From positions 463,217 through 527,216 of the forward strand of contig JADJXN010000002.1 of the NCBI GenBank assembly GCA_016715815.1: a DNA stretch of 64,000 bases. Reading direction: 5' to 3'. A program made the translations under genes and the position numbers. Each line of letters opens with the position of its first letter. Position 1 is the stretch's first letter. The notes under the pieces are model-generated. The model saw only the letters and a program-made list of their open reading frames with translations, ran no database searches and was not told the DNA's origin. Origin of the DNA: Oligoflexia bacterium (lineage in GTDB: Bacteria; Bdellovibrionota; Bdellovibrionia; JABDDW01). This document shows positions 37,428-44,595 of the stretch, piece after piece.

Positions 37428-38480
37428 CTATTGGCTGTTGTAAAGATCAAAAATTAAAAGTGAAGAGGTGTTGCCGTTGCCGGCGTAAAGAAGGTTACAA
37501 GAAAAATCCATTCTGGCCCAGGCACCAAGGGTGCCGCTACTTAAAGTATAGCTTGTAATAAAAATGGGGTTTGCTGGGTTTGAAATATCTAAAAGTTGAA
37601 TGTCATTACCTGAGGTTTGAATAACAGCTAATTTATTTTCTGCCCTTACTGTATATACGTTTGTGCCAGTAGTGTATGTGTTAACAAGTTGTGGGGAGCT
37701 CACATTTGAGACATCTACAATTTGTAAGCCTCCTCCAATAGTTGCAAGGTAAGCATAGTTGCCATAAATCGCAAGATCGTTAACTCCGGTGGGGCTTGAA
37801 AAAGTAGACTTCAACGTTGAAGTGGTTGAGCTTGAAACATCATAAATTCTCATTTCTTTATTTGTTACCCCACCACTTCCGCCGTAAGCAAAATAACCAT
37901 AGTCCCCCACAACAGCTCCACTACTGGGGCCAAGATTTGCACCTGCTCCAACAGCATATGTTACAGAAAAAGAAGCGGGGTTTGAGATATCAATAAAGGT
38001 AACTCCGCGGTTTCCATGAGAGACAATGGCACGATTATTAGATTTTAATAATATGGTATTAGCCCAACCTGGGGCACCTGGGCCTTGTGCAATAAAAGAA
38101 GGTGCATAAGGGTTTGAAACGTTCATGCTTCGAATGCCGTCACCACCGCTTGCAATCCATAAAATATTATTACTAGCAAGTGCGCTATCAATGGCCCAAT
38201 CGGCAGAGGGGATAGCCACTGTTGATAATATTGTTGGGTTTCTGGGGTTTGAAACATCAGCAATAGAAAACTGCTGGCCTAAATTTAAATACACATAGCG
38301 GCCTTGTGGGTTAGCACGGTAAACAACGGCTGCCGTAGAAACACTACCAATAAGGTTAAAGCTTGGGCGGTACTTACTGGGTGCGCGGCAAGCATCATTG
38401 CGGCGATCTATGAGTGATTGCAAAAGGTTACTGCAACCAGAGGCAAATATAATTAGTGTAAAAAACATTGCAAGGCGCAT
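37428..38480 (-). CDS. LVIVD-repeat lipoprotein
   Basis: 350 residues with lipobox ASGC (Cys-16). At least six repeats contain a 'D-V/I-S-N-P-x-x-P' core (IADVSNPRNPTIL, MNVSNPYAPSFI, DISNPASFSV, VDVSNVSSPQLV, LDISNPANPIFI). These are LVIVD repeats and form a beta-propeller. The protein is probably surface-anchored; its ligand is unknown. The stop abuts the end of the convergent barrel-like gene. Confidence 0.8.
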   Translation of the reverse strand: MRLAMFFTLIIFASGCSNLLQSLIDRRNDACRAPSKYRPSFNLIGSVSTAAVVYRANPQGRYVYLNLGQQFSIADVSNPRNPTILSTVAIPSADWAIDSALASNNILWIASGGDGIRSMNVSNPYAPSFIAQGPGAPGWANTILLKSNNRAIVSHGNRGVTFIDISNPASFSVTYAVGAGANLGPSSGAVVGDYGYFAYGGSGGVTNKEMRIYDVSSSTTSTLKSTFSSPTGVNDLAIYGNYAYLATIGGGLQIVDVSNVSSPQLVNTYTTGTNVYTVRAENKLAVIQTSGNDIQLLDISNPANPIFITSYTLSSGTLGAWARMDFSCNLLYAGNGNTSSLLIFDLYNSQ

Positions 38481-38554
38481 ACATGCTTATCGGAATTTAG
38501 AATTTAAACCAAATTAGAGCTGGGCTATGGTATAGTGCCTTTGATTTTTGCTTT

Positions 38555-38907
38555 GGGGGCGATATGGCTTCGACGGGGGTCATGACGCTTGAGGAGCATG
38601 CCGGGGAGTTTGGACCTCGTTAAAAACTAAGCGCTTTGTAATTGGCAACGACAATTACGCTTTAGCTGCCTAAGTGCAACTAACGCTCTACTCTTTGTAG
38701 CCAGGTCATTGAGATAGAGCGCCATTAAACTGGATCGATTCGCCACTTGTTGTGCTGTGGTGGTGAGTTTAAATTTTAGCAGTGCAGGGGCCATAAGGAA
38801 TTTGTCTGTTGATGCCTTTTGGTCATCCTTAAAAGACCGACTAAGCATGTAGTCGCCTCAATGCCTAATACTTTCGGACCCGGGTTCAATTCCCGGCGCC
38901 TCCACCA
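38555..38907 (+). ncRNA. ssrA: transfer-messenger RNA (tmRNA)
   Basis: A one-piece tmRNA. The 5' end GGGGGCGATATGGCTTCGACGG is the conserved tRNA-like start. The 3' end GGACCCGGGTTCAATTCCCGG forms the T arm and is followed by CGCCTCCACCA, whose first seven bases pair with the 5' GGGGGCG. The tag frame resumes at GGC 38644 after GTAATT and encodes GNDNYALAA before TAA at 38671-38673. The CCA end is encoded. The 3' end is the apparent left boundary of the mobile island. Confidence 0.96.
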
Positions 38908-38925
38908 TCTAACTCTTAATAGGAA

Positions 38926-38942
38926 CTCCCCTAACGGGGGAG
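38926..38942 (+). terminator. possible terminator of tmRNA
   Basis: CTCCCC-TAAC-GGGGGAG forms a six-pair G-C-rich hairpin 18 bases after the tmRNA CCA. The following T-run is short and delayed (ACTTTT at 38951-38956), so termination would be moderate. Confidence 0.45.
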
Positions 38943-39040
38943 CAAGACAAACTTTTAAAATCATTAATAAAACCAGAGGCCAATAGGATTTAGCTCAGAT
39001 CGGGTGATGTTAGGGAAAATGCTGGGACATTAATTTAGAT

Positions 39041-39069
39041 TGCCCCATCCTTGCCCCATATCTGCCCCA
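39041..39069 (+). repeat. three tandem 11-base repeats (TGCCCCA core)
   Basis: TGCCCCA occurs at 39041, 39052 and 39063, exactly 11 bases apart, each followed by a four-base A/T/C-rich spacer. It lies in the gene-free stretch 38,908-39,208 between tmRNA and the first island gene. The phase of one helical turn suggests protein binding on one face, as with excisionase or integrase arm sites. No gene is visible in this stretch. Confidence 0.6.
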
Positions 39070-39098
39070 CACTATGGTACCCTTGCTCCCACAAGTCT

Positions 39099-39124
39099 AC
39101 ACGTTTAGTTTAATTTGAACGTGT
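39099..39124. promoter_or_regulatory. inverted repeat upstream of the first island regulator
   Basis: ACACGTT and AACGTGT are perfect seven-base arms separated by 12 bases. A second small palindrome, CTACA-AC-TGTAG, lies at 39184-39195, directly upstream of the ribosome binding site of the HTH gene. Both are plausible operators for autoregulation. Confidence 0.45.
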
Positions 39125-39208
39125 GAAGTTCTAACCTATTAAGTTTTCTACAATTCAAGCTCCTGTTTCTAAGTTGCTGGTGACTACAACTGTAGAAAGG
39201 AGACTTCA

Positions 39209-39577
39209 ATGTCTAAAAGAAGTTCTGTAAAGCGTATGGAGAGTGCGAATCACGCTCTCAGGTTCTTTCGGGAACAAATGAAAATCAGTCAATTGGAGGC
39301 GGCTAAAAGATCCGGTCTCAGTGGCTCAATGATCGCCCACCTTGAACAGGGGCGCATTGATCTAAGAGATCAACATCTTGAAAAACTTCTGCCTGTTTTA
39401 GGTATCAGCCGAGGAGTGTTTGATGCCTTTGCATCGGGGCAGACTCCAGTGCCAAAAGATTTACGGCGTGAATGTTTAGAACTCATTAAAGCAATGTCTA
39501 TTGGTCAGCTTCAAACTGCACATGGGGTGCTGGTTTCACTGGCGGGACAAATTAGAAAGGAAAATTTAAATGTATAA
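39209..39577 (+). CDS. XRE-family transcriptional regulator
   Basis: 122 residues. The helix-turn-helix is at about residues 18-72 (LRFFREQMKISQLEAAKRSG, then LSGSMIAHLEQGRIDL) and is of the Cro/C1 type. The C-terminal part is short and helical, perhaps a dimerisation segment. AGAAAGGAG lies seven bases before the ATG. It is the first gene inside the presumed island, with palindromic sites upstream, and may control the following small genes or island excision. Target sites are unproven. Confidence 0.85.
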   Translation: MSKRSSVKRMESANHALRFFREQMKISQLEAAKRSGLSGSMIAHLEQGRIDLRDQHLEKLLPVLGISRGVFDAFASGQTPVPKDLRRECLELIKAMSIGQLQTAHGVLVSLAGQIRKENLNV

Positions 39578-39758
39578 TCTACTTTTTAAACTAATTTTAG
39601 TTGCAGCATGTGTGAAGCTTGGATTTTCAATGATGGATTTTCAAGATTGCCATTCAAAGGAATGTCTCCAAAAGATTGATAAAGCTATTCCTAATGTTTT
39701 GAAAATTGATTGGAAGCCGATTTCAGTCTTCCCGGAAGAGGGAAAAAGGTTTAAGTAA
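39570..39758 (+). CDS. small exported hypothetical protein
   Basis: 62 residues. It has a hydrophobic N-terminus (LLFKLILVAACVKLGFS) that could be a signal peptide or an anchor, then a short acidic region with two cysteines (DCHSKEC). AGGAAAA precedes the ATG, and the start overlaps the upstream regulator by eight bases, supporting co-translation. No family was recognised. Confidence 0.5.
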   Translation: MYNLLFKLILVAACVKLGFSMMDFQDCHSKECLQKIDKAIPNVLKIDWKPISVFPEEGKRFK

Positions 39759-39810
39759 GCCTTTTTATATGGTAGTTATTTTATTATTTGACCTCAACTA
39801 CGCTTAAGGG

Positions 39811-40017
39811 GTGAATAAAAAAAGACCTAAATTAAAAATTAAGGCAGCTTTACAAGAGCATAAAATGAGCCAATATCAGTTAGCTAATTTGATGGGATTG
39901 CAAACGCAGCATATTACTAACATGGTTAAGCCTGGATACAATCCAACTTTTAATACTCTAGTAAGAATTTCAGATGCAATTGGATGTAAGGTTAGAGACT
40001 TAATTGAGGAGGGATGA
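39811..40017 (+). CDS. small Cro/C1-type HTH protein
   Basis: 68 residues from a GTG start, almost entirely one helix-turn-helix domain: IKAALQEHKMSQYQLANLMG, LQTQHITNMV, then PTFNTLVRISDAIGCKVRDLIEE. This is a typical compact Cro-like repressor of plasmids and integrative elements. AAGGG touches the GTG directly, so the translation signal is weak. The next gene overlaps its stop codon. Confidence 0.8.
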   Translation: MNKKRPKLKIKAALQEHKMSQYQLANLMGLQTQHITNMVKPGYNPTFNTLVRISDAIGCKVRDLIEEG

Positions 40018-40241
40018 TGAAAATATCAGATTTTGAAAAAATGCAAAAAGTTGGAAAGACGCAACTATCTGAGTGGGTAATGAAAAATGAACATTACCCA
40101 GATGTAGATATTTATTTTGATAATGAAAAGAAGGAATATTATCAAATATCTAAAAAACATCATTTGTATAGAAAAACTGATCCAGTTGAAAGCGACTATG
40201 ATGTGAAACAATACTCTGCTTGGAAAAAAATTGAAGGTTAA
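40014..40241 (+). CDS. small hypothetical protein
   Basis: 75 residues, charged and without membrane segment or recognised domain. GAGGAGGG immediately precedes two consecutive ATG codons (40014 and 40017); the second has better spacing. It overlaps the Cro-like gene (ATGATGA) and is therefore probably translated with it. It ends four bases inside the convergent sensor kinase gene. Confidence 0.5.
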   Translation: MMKISDFEKMQKVGKTQLSEWVMKNEHYPDVDIYFDNEKKEYYQISKKHHLYRKTDPVESDYDVKQYSAWKKIEG

Positions 40242-42039
40242 TAGGTGTTCTCAAAAATAACTGCATTGCTTAAAGTTGGGGACTGAAAGCTTTTTTTAAA
40301 TTCAATTTTAATTGAGGTCCCCTTGCCCAGTTCAGAACTCACTAAGATTATTGCGCCCCAATTCTGAACAGTTTTAAAAGCATGCGGCAAACCTAATCCT
40401 CGGCATTTGTTTCCCTTAAAAGAAATTTGTTTGTTACCAATGTCACTCAGAAATTCTTTTGGTATACCAACACCTTTATCTGCGACTTCAATAAAACAAC
40501 TTGCGGAATCACAATACAGTTTTATCTCAACCGGGCCACCTTGTGAGCCATATGATTCAACAGCATTGTTTATTAAATTTGAAATAATGGATTTCAGCTC
40601 AATAGAGCACCCTGAAACAAATGCCTCAGATCTAGTCTCATCTTTTAAAATAATTTGAATGTTTGGATTAGAGGAATGCTCAAGCTGTTTTTGAGCAACT
40701 AAGTCCTGTAAAATATTAGGAAGATACATAGTCTCGGGCGAGGATGTTTTATCAAAAGAAAACGAGTCTGCCTGCCTTTTCAGCTTCTCAGCCAAAGTTT
40801 TTATTTCTTTAACCGAGTTATAAAGGACGTTCCTCATTCTTTCATGAACTAGCCCAAGAGTAGGCAACATCATTTCAATGGCTATGATAGGGGATTTAAT
40901 GTTGTGAGCTATTTCTTTTGCCATCTGGACTTTAGCTTGTACTTTTTCTGCTTCAATAAGTTTGTTCTGTGAATCTTCAAATTTTTCTAAAAGTTTATCA
41001 AACTCGCTTGTTAAATAAACAACTTCATCTCTTCCAGCCAGATTTATTCGATCAGAAAGTTTTCCACTCTCTTGGATTTTTTTAATCTTTGCAGCAGCTC
41101 TTTCAATATTTCGTACTAATCTTCTGGATAAAAAATTGCTTAACAATATTGCCAAAAAGAAATTCGTTATTCCTAATATTAAAAATATTGTATTTGTAGA
41201 AGCCAGCATTGCTTTAAGTTCTTTTTTTGAAACATTAGCCTCCAGAACGTAGTAGTACTCTCCATTCTTGGAAGTTTTTGAGACATCACACTGACAGCAT
41301 TGTGGATGGCTTGAAGTAACTTTTGAAAAAAAATGAAAAGAATCCCCCTGTCTATTACTCCAGGAAATGCTGGTGGAATCGCTGTTGTGCCACTCTTAAA
41401 ATCAACTCCCTTTGCATTAAAACGTCCAAAAATATTTCCGCTGGGATCATAAAGAGACATAGACTCAATATTTTCATCAGAACCTAGAGCTTCACTTAAG
41501 GTTTTGGCAACAAAGTCAACGCGAACGCCCACCTCAAGTAAGCGGCTTCTATCGTGGCTAGGTATAAATAAAAATTTAAACGGTTTTGGCTCGGGACGGG
41601 GATGAATTACTGGGGTTGCCTCAATATTGGTATTTCCAGTAATCATATTTTTATATGTAGGGCAAAAAGAAAAGGCATTTGGAATCAATAGAGGATCTTC
41701 GTTAGTGGATCTAATAAACTTCCCATTTTTATCAACAACAAAAATATGAGTGACGCTGAGTTCGTCTCGCATAGATTTCAATGCCTCTGTGGACAAGAGC
41801 CCCTGGGCTTGGTCTCTAGCGGCAACTACCTTTGCGGCATTTAGCATTAGCTTTTCAGTATTTGAATCAAGGCGTGTAAGGGTGTCAGAGAGAACTTTTG
41901 TGAAAACTGTATATCTTGAAATAAACTTTTCTTCAGTCTGACGGCTAACAAAATAATGGGAAGTCCAAATAATTAGACTACCAATTATTAAGGCTGTGAA
42001 AAATACGGAAATAAATATTTTTTTTGAAAACGTCATCAA
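40238..42039 (-). CDS. membrane sensor histidine kinase, interrupted by one frameshift
   Basis: About 600 residues in two frames. The first membrane helix (FISVFFTALIIGSLIIW) precedes a sensor region of about 250 residues. The break is at a C5 run (41344-41348; G5 on the coding strand): one more base gives DRGDSFHFFSKVTSSHPQCCQCDVS and then YYYVLEANVSKKELKAM. A second helix (FLILGITNFFLAILL), a HAMP-like linker, an H-box AKEIAHNIKSPIIAIEM, the N-box ISNLINNAVESYG and the G-box DKGVGIP follow. The cysteine cluster HPQCCQC near the membrane could sense redox state or metal. It is encoded with an NtrC-type regulator. Confidence 0.88.
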
Positions 42040-42563
42040 TGTGCCTTTTCATTTACGCTTCTTGAAAACCTCATGATGTCGTCTCTATGTTGAGGGAATA
42101 ATTTTAGCATTTGCTCTCTAGTACCAACTTCAAAATCTTCAAATTCAAAACCAGGGGAAACAGTGGTTCCTAATAACGCCCAAGAGCCACCTTCTTTTAG
42201 CCGAAGTGCTTGCCACACGCCTTTAGGCACAACTACCTGCGGCTGTTGTTCTTTAAAAACGTCTGCGCCTAAAATGTATTTATTTAAAATTCCTTGGTCA
42301 TTAATTTGGATCATTTCAACTGGATCTCCAGCATAAAAATGGAAAACTTCATCACTTTTAATTCGGTGAAGAGCGGAAAAGCTTTTTTGATGTACCAAAT
42401 AATAAATTGCTGTGCTTATTACGCGTGGACTATCTGAATTGATTCCAAAAATTTTAGCTGGAGCATTGATCTTATCACTGCGATAAGTTTCCCTGAAATA
42501 ACCGCCCTCTTCAGGGAGAGGTTTAAGATTCAAAAATTTAATTACATCTTCGGCGGTTTTCAT
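42036..42563 (-). CDS. cupin of the DUF985 family
   Basis: 175 residues. LKPLPEEGGYFRETYRSD near the N-terminus, then AIYYLVHQKSFSALHRIKSDEVFHFYAGDPVEM, and PGFEFEDFEVG are typical of DUF985 (YML079w-like) cupins. These fold as a beta-barrel resembling sugar epimerases but have no settled activity. It sits between the response regulator (9 bases) and the kinase (4-base overlap), an unusual place for a cupin; it could bind a ligand relevant to the signal. Confidence 0.88.
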   Translation of the reverse strand: MKTAEDVIKFLNLKPLPEEGGYFRETYRSDKINAPAKIFGINSDSPRVISTAIYYLVHQKSFSALHRIKSDEVFHFYAGDPVEMIQINDQGILNKYILGADVFKEQQPQVVVPKGVWQALRLKEGGSWALLGTTVSPGFEFEDFEVGTREQMLKLFPQHRDDIMRFSRSVNEKAH

Positions 42564-42572
42564 TTTTTGCTC

Positions 42573-44039
42573 CTACTGTAATCTTTCAGAAAAAGTTTCA
42601 AATTTGTTGGTTAAAGGTGTGGTGTCTTCGTAAACATGTCCGTTTTTTACCTTCAGCCCTAGTTCGCTGACTCTCCTGAAAATAGTTGCTCTTGAAACAC
42701 CTAATAAGTTTGAAAGCTCAATTAAATTTCCTCGTGTGACTTCCAAAGCAGATCGTAAATATTCCCTGTGAGTTATCAGTAAAAAGTCGTCATACTTTTT
42801 TCTAGTCAAATCTGATTTGTCTGTTGGAAGTCCGGCTTCAATTTTGCGCATTCTATATTTGATGTCATTTATTGGTGAACCAATATTAATGTCCTCAAAA
42901 ACTAATTCATTAGCATTTCTTCTTCGTGCGGAAATAACTGCGCGATCTATGGCATTTCTTAATTCGCGGATATTTCCTGGCCACTCGTAAGAAGTAAGTG
43001 CTGCAATTGCAGAATTGGCAATTTTAAAATTTGCTCCGCCAATTTGTAATGTAAAAAGGTATGCAATGTCCGGAATGTCGGACATTCGTTCTCTCAGTGG
43101 TGTCGTTGAAATTCTAATTACGTTGAGGCGATGAAAAAGATCTTCTCTGAATTTGCCTTGCCTAACCATATTTTCAAGAGATTGATTTGTGGCTGCAATA
43201 ACTCGGCAATTTATTTTTATGGGCCTACTCTCTCCGACTCTTGTAACTTCACCCTCTTGAATTACTCTTAATAGGCGAACTTGTGCAGAAAGAGGCATTT
43301 CTCCAATTTCATCTAAAAAAATATCTCCATTATTAGCTAATTCAAAACGGCCGGGTCGATCCATTGTCGCTCCGGTGTAAGAACCTTTTTTGTGACCAAA
43401 TAATTCGCTTTCAATTAAGTTTTCTGGAATTGCACCACAGTTAAGAGCGATGAAGGGCCGCTTGCCGTCATCTTCAATGGCATTTAAGCGGCGAGCGACC
43501 AATTCTTTTCCAGTTCCAGATTCTCCAGTGATAAGCACATTTGCTTGAGTTCCTTTTAAACTTAAAATGTATTCGCGAAGCTCAATGGTGGCTGGGCTCT
43601 TGCCCACAATTTCATATTTGAAAGCGTCTTTAACTTGTTGCTCAAGGTTTTCAAGTCTTCTGCTGGATGCGGCCTTTGAGACGGCCACTGGAATGCGCAC
43701 TAAAAGATCGGGAATAATATTTTCTGATTTGATGACGTAATCATCTGCACCTCTGGCTATGCAATGTTTTACAGAACTAAAATCAGAGTCAGAAGTAAGA
43801 ATAATAACAACGCAATTGGGATTTGAGTCTTTAATGAAAGAAATAAGGTTTATTCCGTCTCCATCAGGAAGGCCCTTATCAAGAATTACAACATCGTAGG
43901 ATTTGGAACTAAGAGTTTTGCGAGCGTCTGCCAGGTTGTCAGCTTCATCGACGTCATTATATACGCCTAGCAATTGGGATATGGATTCCCTGAAAGCTTT
44001 TGAGTCTTCAACCAAAAGTATTTTAAAATTAGATTTCAT
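42573..44039 (-). CDS. NtrC-type sigma-54-dependent response regulator
   Basis: 488 residues. The receiver has VEDSKAF and the phospho-acceptor Asp-54 in VILDKGLPDGDG. The central AAA+ domain has Walker A GESGTGKE, the sigma-54 contact loop GSYTGA instead of the usual GAFTGA, and Walker B GDIFLDEIGEM. The C-terminal Fis-type helix-turn-helix is in LIELSNLLGVSRATIFRRV. Ser and Tyr in the GAFTGA loop are departures; the F-to-Y change is known to be tolerated in some family members. It is the likely partner of the kinase at 40,238-42,039, and may act on the palindromes at 44109 and 62052-62110. Confidence 0.93.
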   Translation of the reverse strand: MKSNFKILLVEDSKAFRESISQLLGVYNDVDEADNLADARKTLSSKSYDVVILDKGLPDGDGINLISFIKDSNPNCVVIILTSDSDFSSVKHCIARGADDYVIKSENIIPDLLVRIPVAVSKAASSRRLENLEQQVKDAFKYEIVGKSPATIELREYILSLKGTQANVLITGESGTGKELVARRLNAIEDDGKRPFIALNCGAIPENLIESELFGHKKGSYTGATMDRPGRFELANNGDIFLDEIGEMPLSAQVRLLRVIQEGEVTRVGESRPIKINCRVIAATNQSLENMVRQGKFREDLFHRLNVIRISTTPLRERMSDIPDIAYLFTLQIGGANFKIANSAIAALTSYEWPGNIRELRNAIDRAVISARRRNANELVFEDINIGSPINDIKYRMRKIEAGLPTDKSDLTRKKYDDFLLITHREYLRSALEVTRGNLIELSNLLGVSRATIFRRVSELGLKVKNGHVYEDTTPLTNKFETFSERLQ

Positions 44040-44379
44040 CCCCCCGGACTCCTCTGTAGCTTGCTTAAATATAAGGCATTTAAAAAAGTCTCAAGTTTTT
44101 TCTGCAAATCTCACAAATGAGACTTTGTTTATGATTATTTTTGATTTGAGCGTGAAGCAAAGGGCTAAATTTGGTTTAAATACGGGTTGTTTAAATACTT
44201 GAGAAGAAAATTTAAAAAAATGTCTATCCGTCGTTATTGGATCAATATCTGAAAAAATTTGTCTTTTCATCTCGAATTTAAATTGTATTTCATTGTATTA
44301 GCTTGTCATTAATTGCCTTCAGTGTTCTAATTTTTATCTATAAAACCGATTACTTAGAAGTTTATAGGGGGAGTGTTTC
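44040..44379. other. 340-base divergent intergenic region
   Basis: AT-rich and without a convincing gene. It holds the TCTCA-N4-TGAGA palindrome (44109-44122) with an extra GTCTCA half-site (44088-44093). A possible minus-strand promoter for the NtrC-type gene runs TTGAGA (overlapping the half-site) -17- TATTTA. The plus-strand end supplies GGGGGAG before the GTG of the excisionase-like gene. The T-rich stretch at 44,200-44,340 may hold the promoter of the restriction operon, but I cannot choose hexamers with confidence. Confidence 0.5.
44088..44122. promoter_or_regulatory. palindromic operator near the NtrC-type regulator gene
   Basis: TCTCA-CAAA-TGAGA at 44109-44122 plus a half-site GTCTCA at 44088, about 20 bases away. 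AAAGTCTCA and TGAGACTTT also form nine-base outer arms. The half-site overlaps the candidate -35 of the regulator gene, which suggests autoregulation. Confidence 0.55.
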
Positions 44380-44595
44380 GTGAATGAGACAGAACGATGG
44401 CTTTCAGTGGAGGAAATCGCAAAACACTTGGGTGTTTCCAAGGAAACCGTTTACCGATGGCTGGAAAAACAAACCGTTCCTGCACATCGAATTGGCAAGC
44501 TATGGAAATTCAAACCCTCTGAAGTTGATCAGTGGGTCGTATCTGGAGATGCGGCAACTTTGGAACAACAGCAAGGAAAGCATCATGGCTCTTAA
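44380..44595 (+). CDS. excisionase-family (HTH_17) DNA-binding protein
   Basis: 71 residues from a GTG start with GGGGGAG eight bases upstream. The sequence WLSVEEIAKHLGVSKETVYRWL, then VPAHRIGKLWKFKPSEVDQWV, is the MerR-like domain of excisionase/HTH_17 proteins. In restriction islands such proteins often precede hsdM and may act as regulators. Its last 11 bases overlap the hsdM start, so it is part of the operon. It could also be a recombination directionality factor for the island. Confidence 0.88.
   Translation: MNETERWLSVEEIAKHLGVSKETVYRWLEKQTVPAHRIGKLWKFKPSEVDQWVVSGDAATLEQQQGKHHGS

Noticed and set aside
38776..38964. Open frame on the minus strand across the tmRNA 3' end
   Set aside because: It lies antisense to conserved tmRNA, including the T arm and acceptor stem, and has no ribosome binding site; the RNA gene explains the sequence.
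38908..39208. A tyrosine integrase gene next to ssrA
   Set aside because: No frame of suitable length or integrase motif exists in this stretch; any integrase must lie outside the window.
43903..44202. Plus-strand gene opposite the start of the NtrC-type regulator
   Set aside because: Most of it is antisense to the conserved receiver domain and it shows no ribosome binding site or recognisable protein features.
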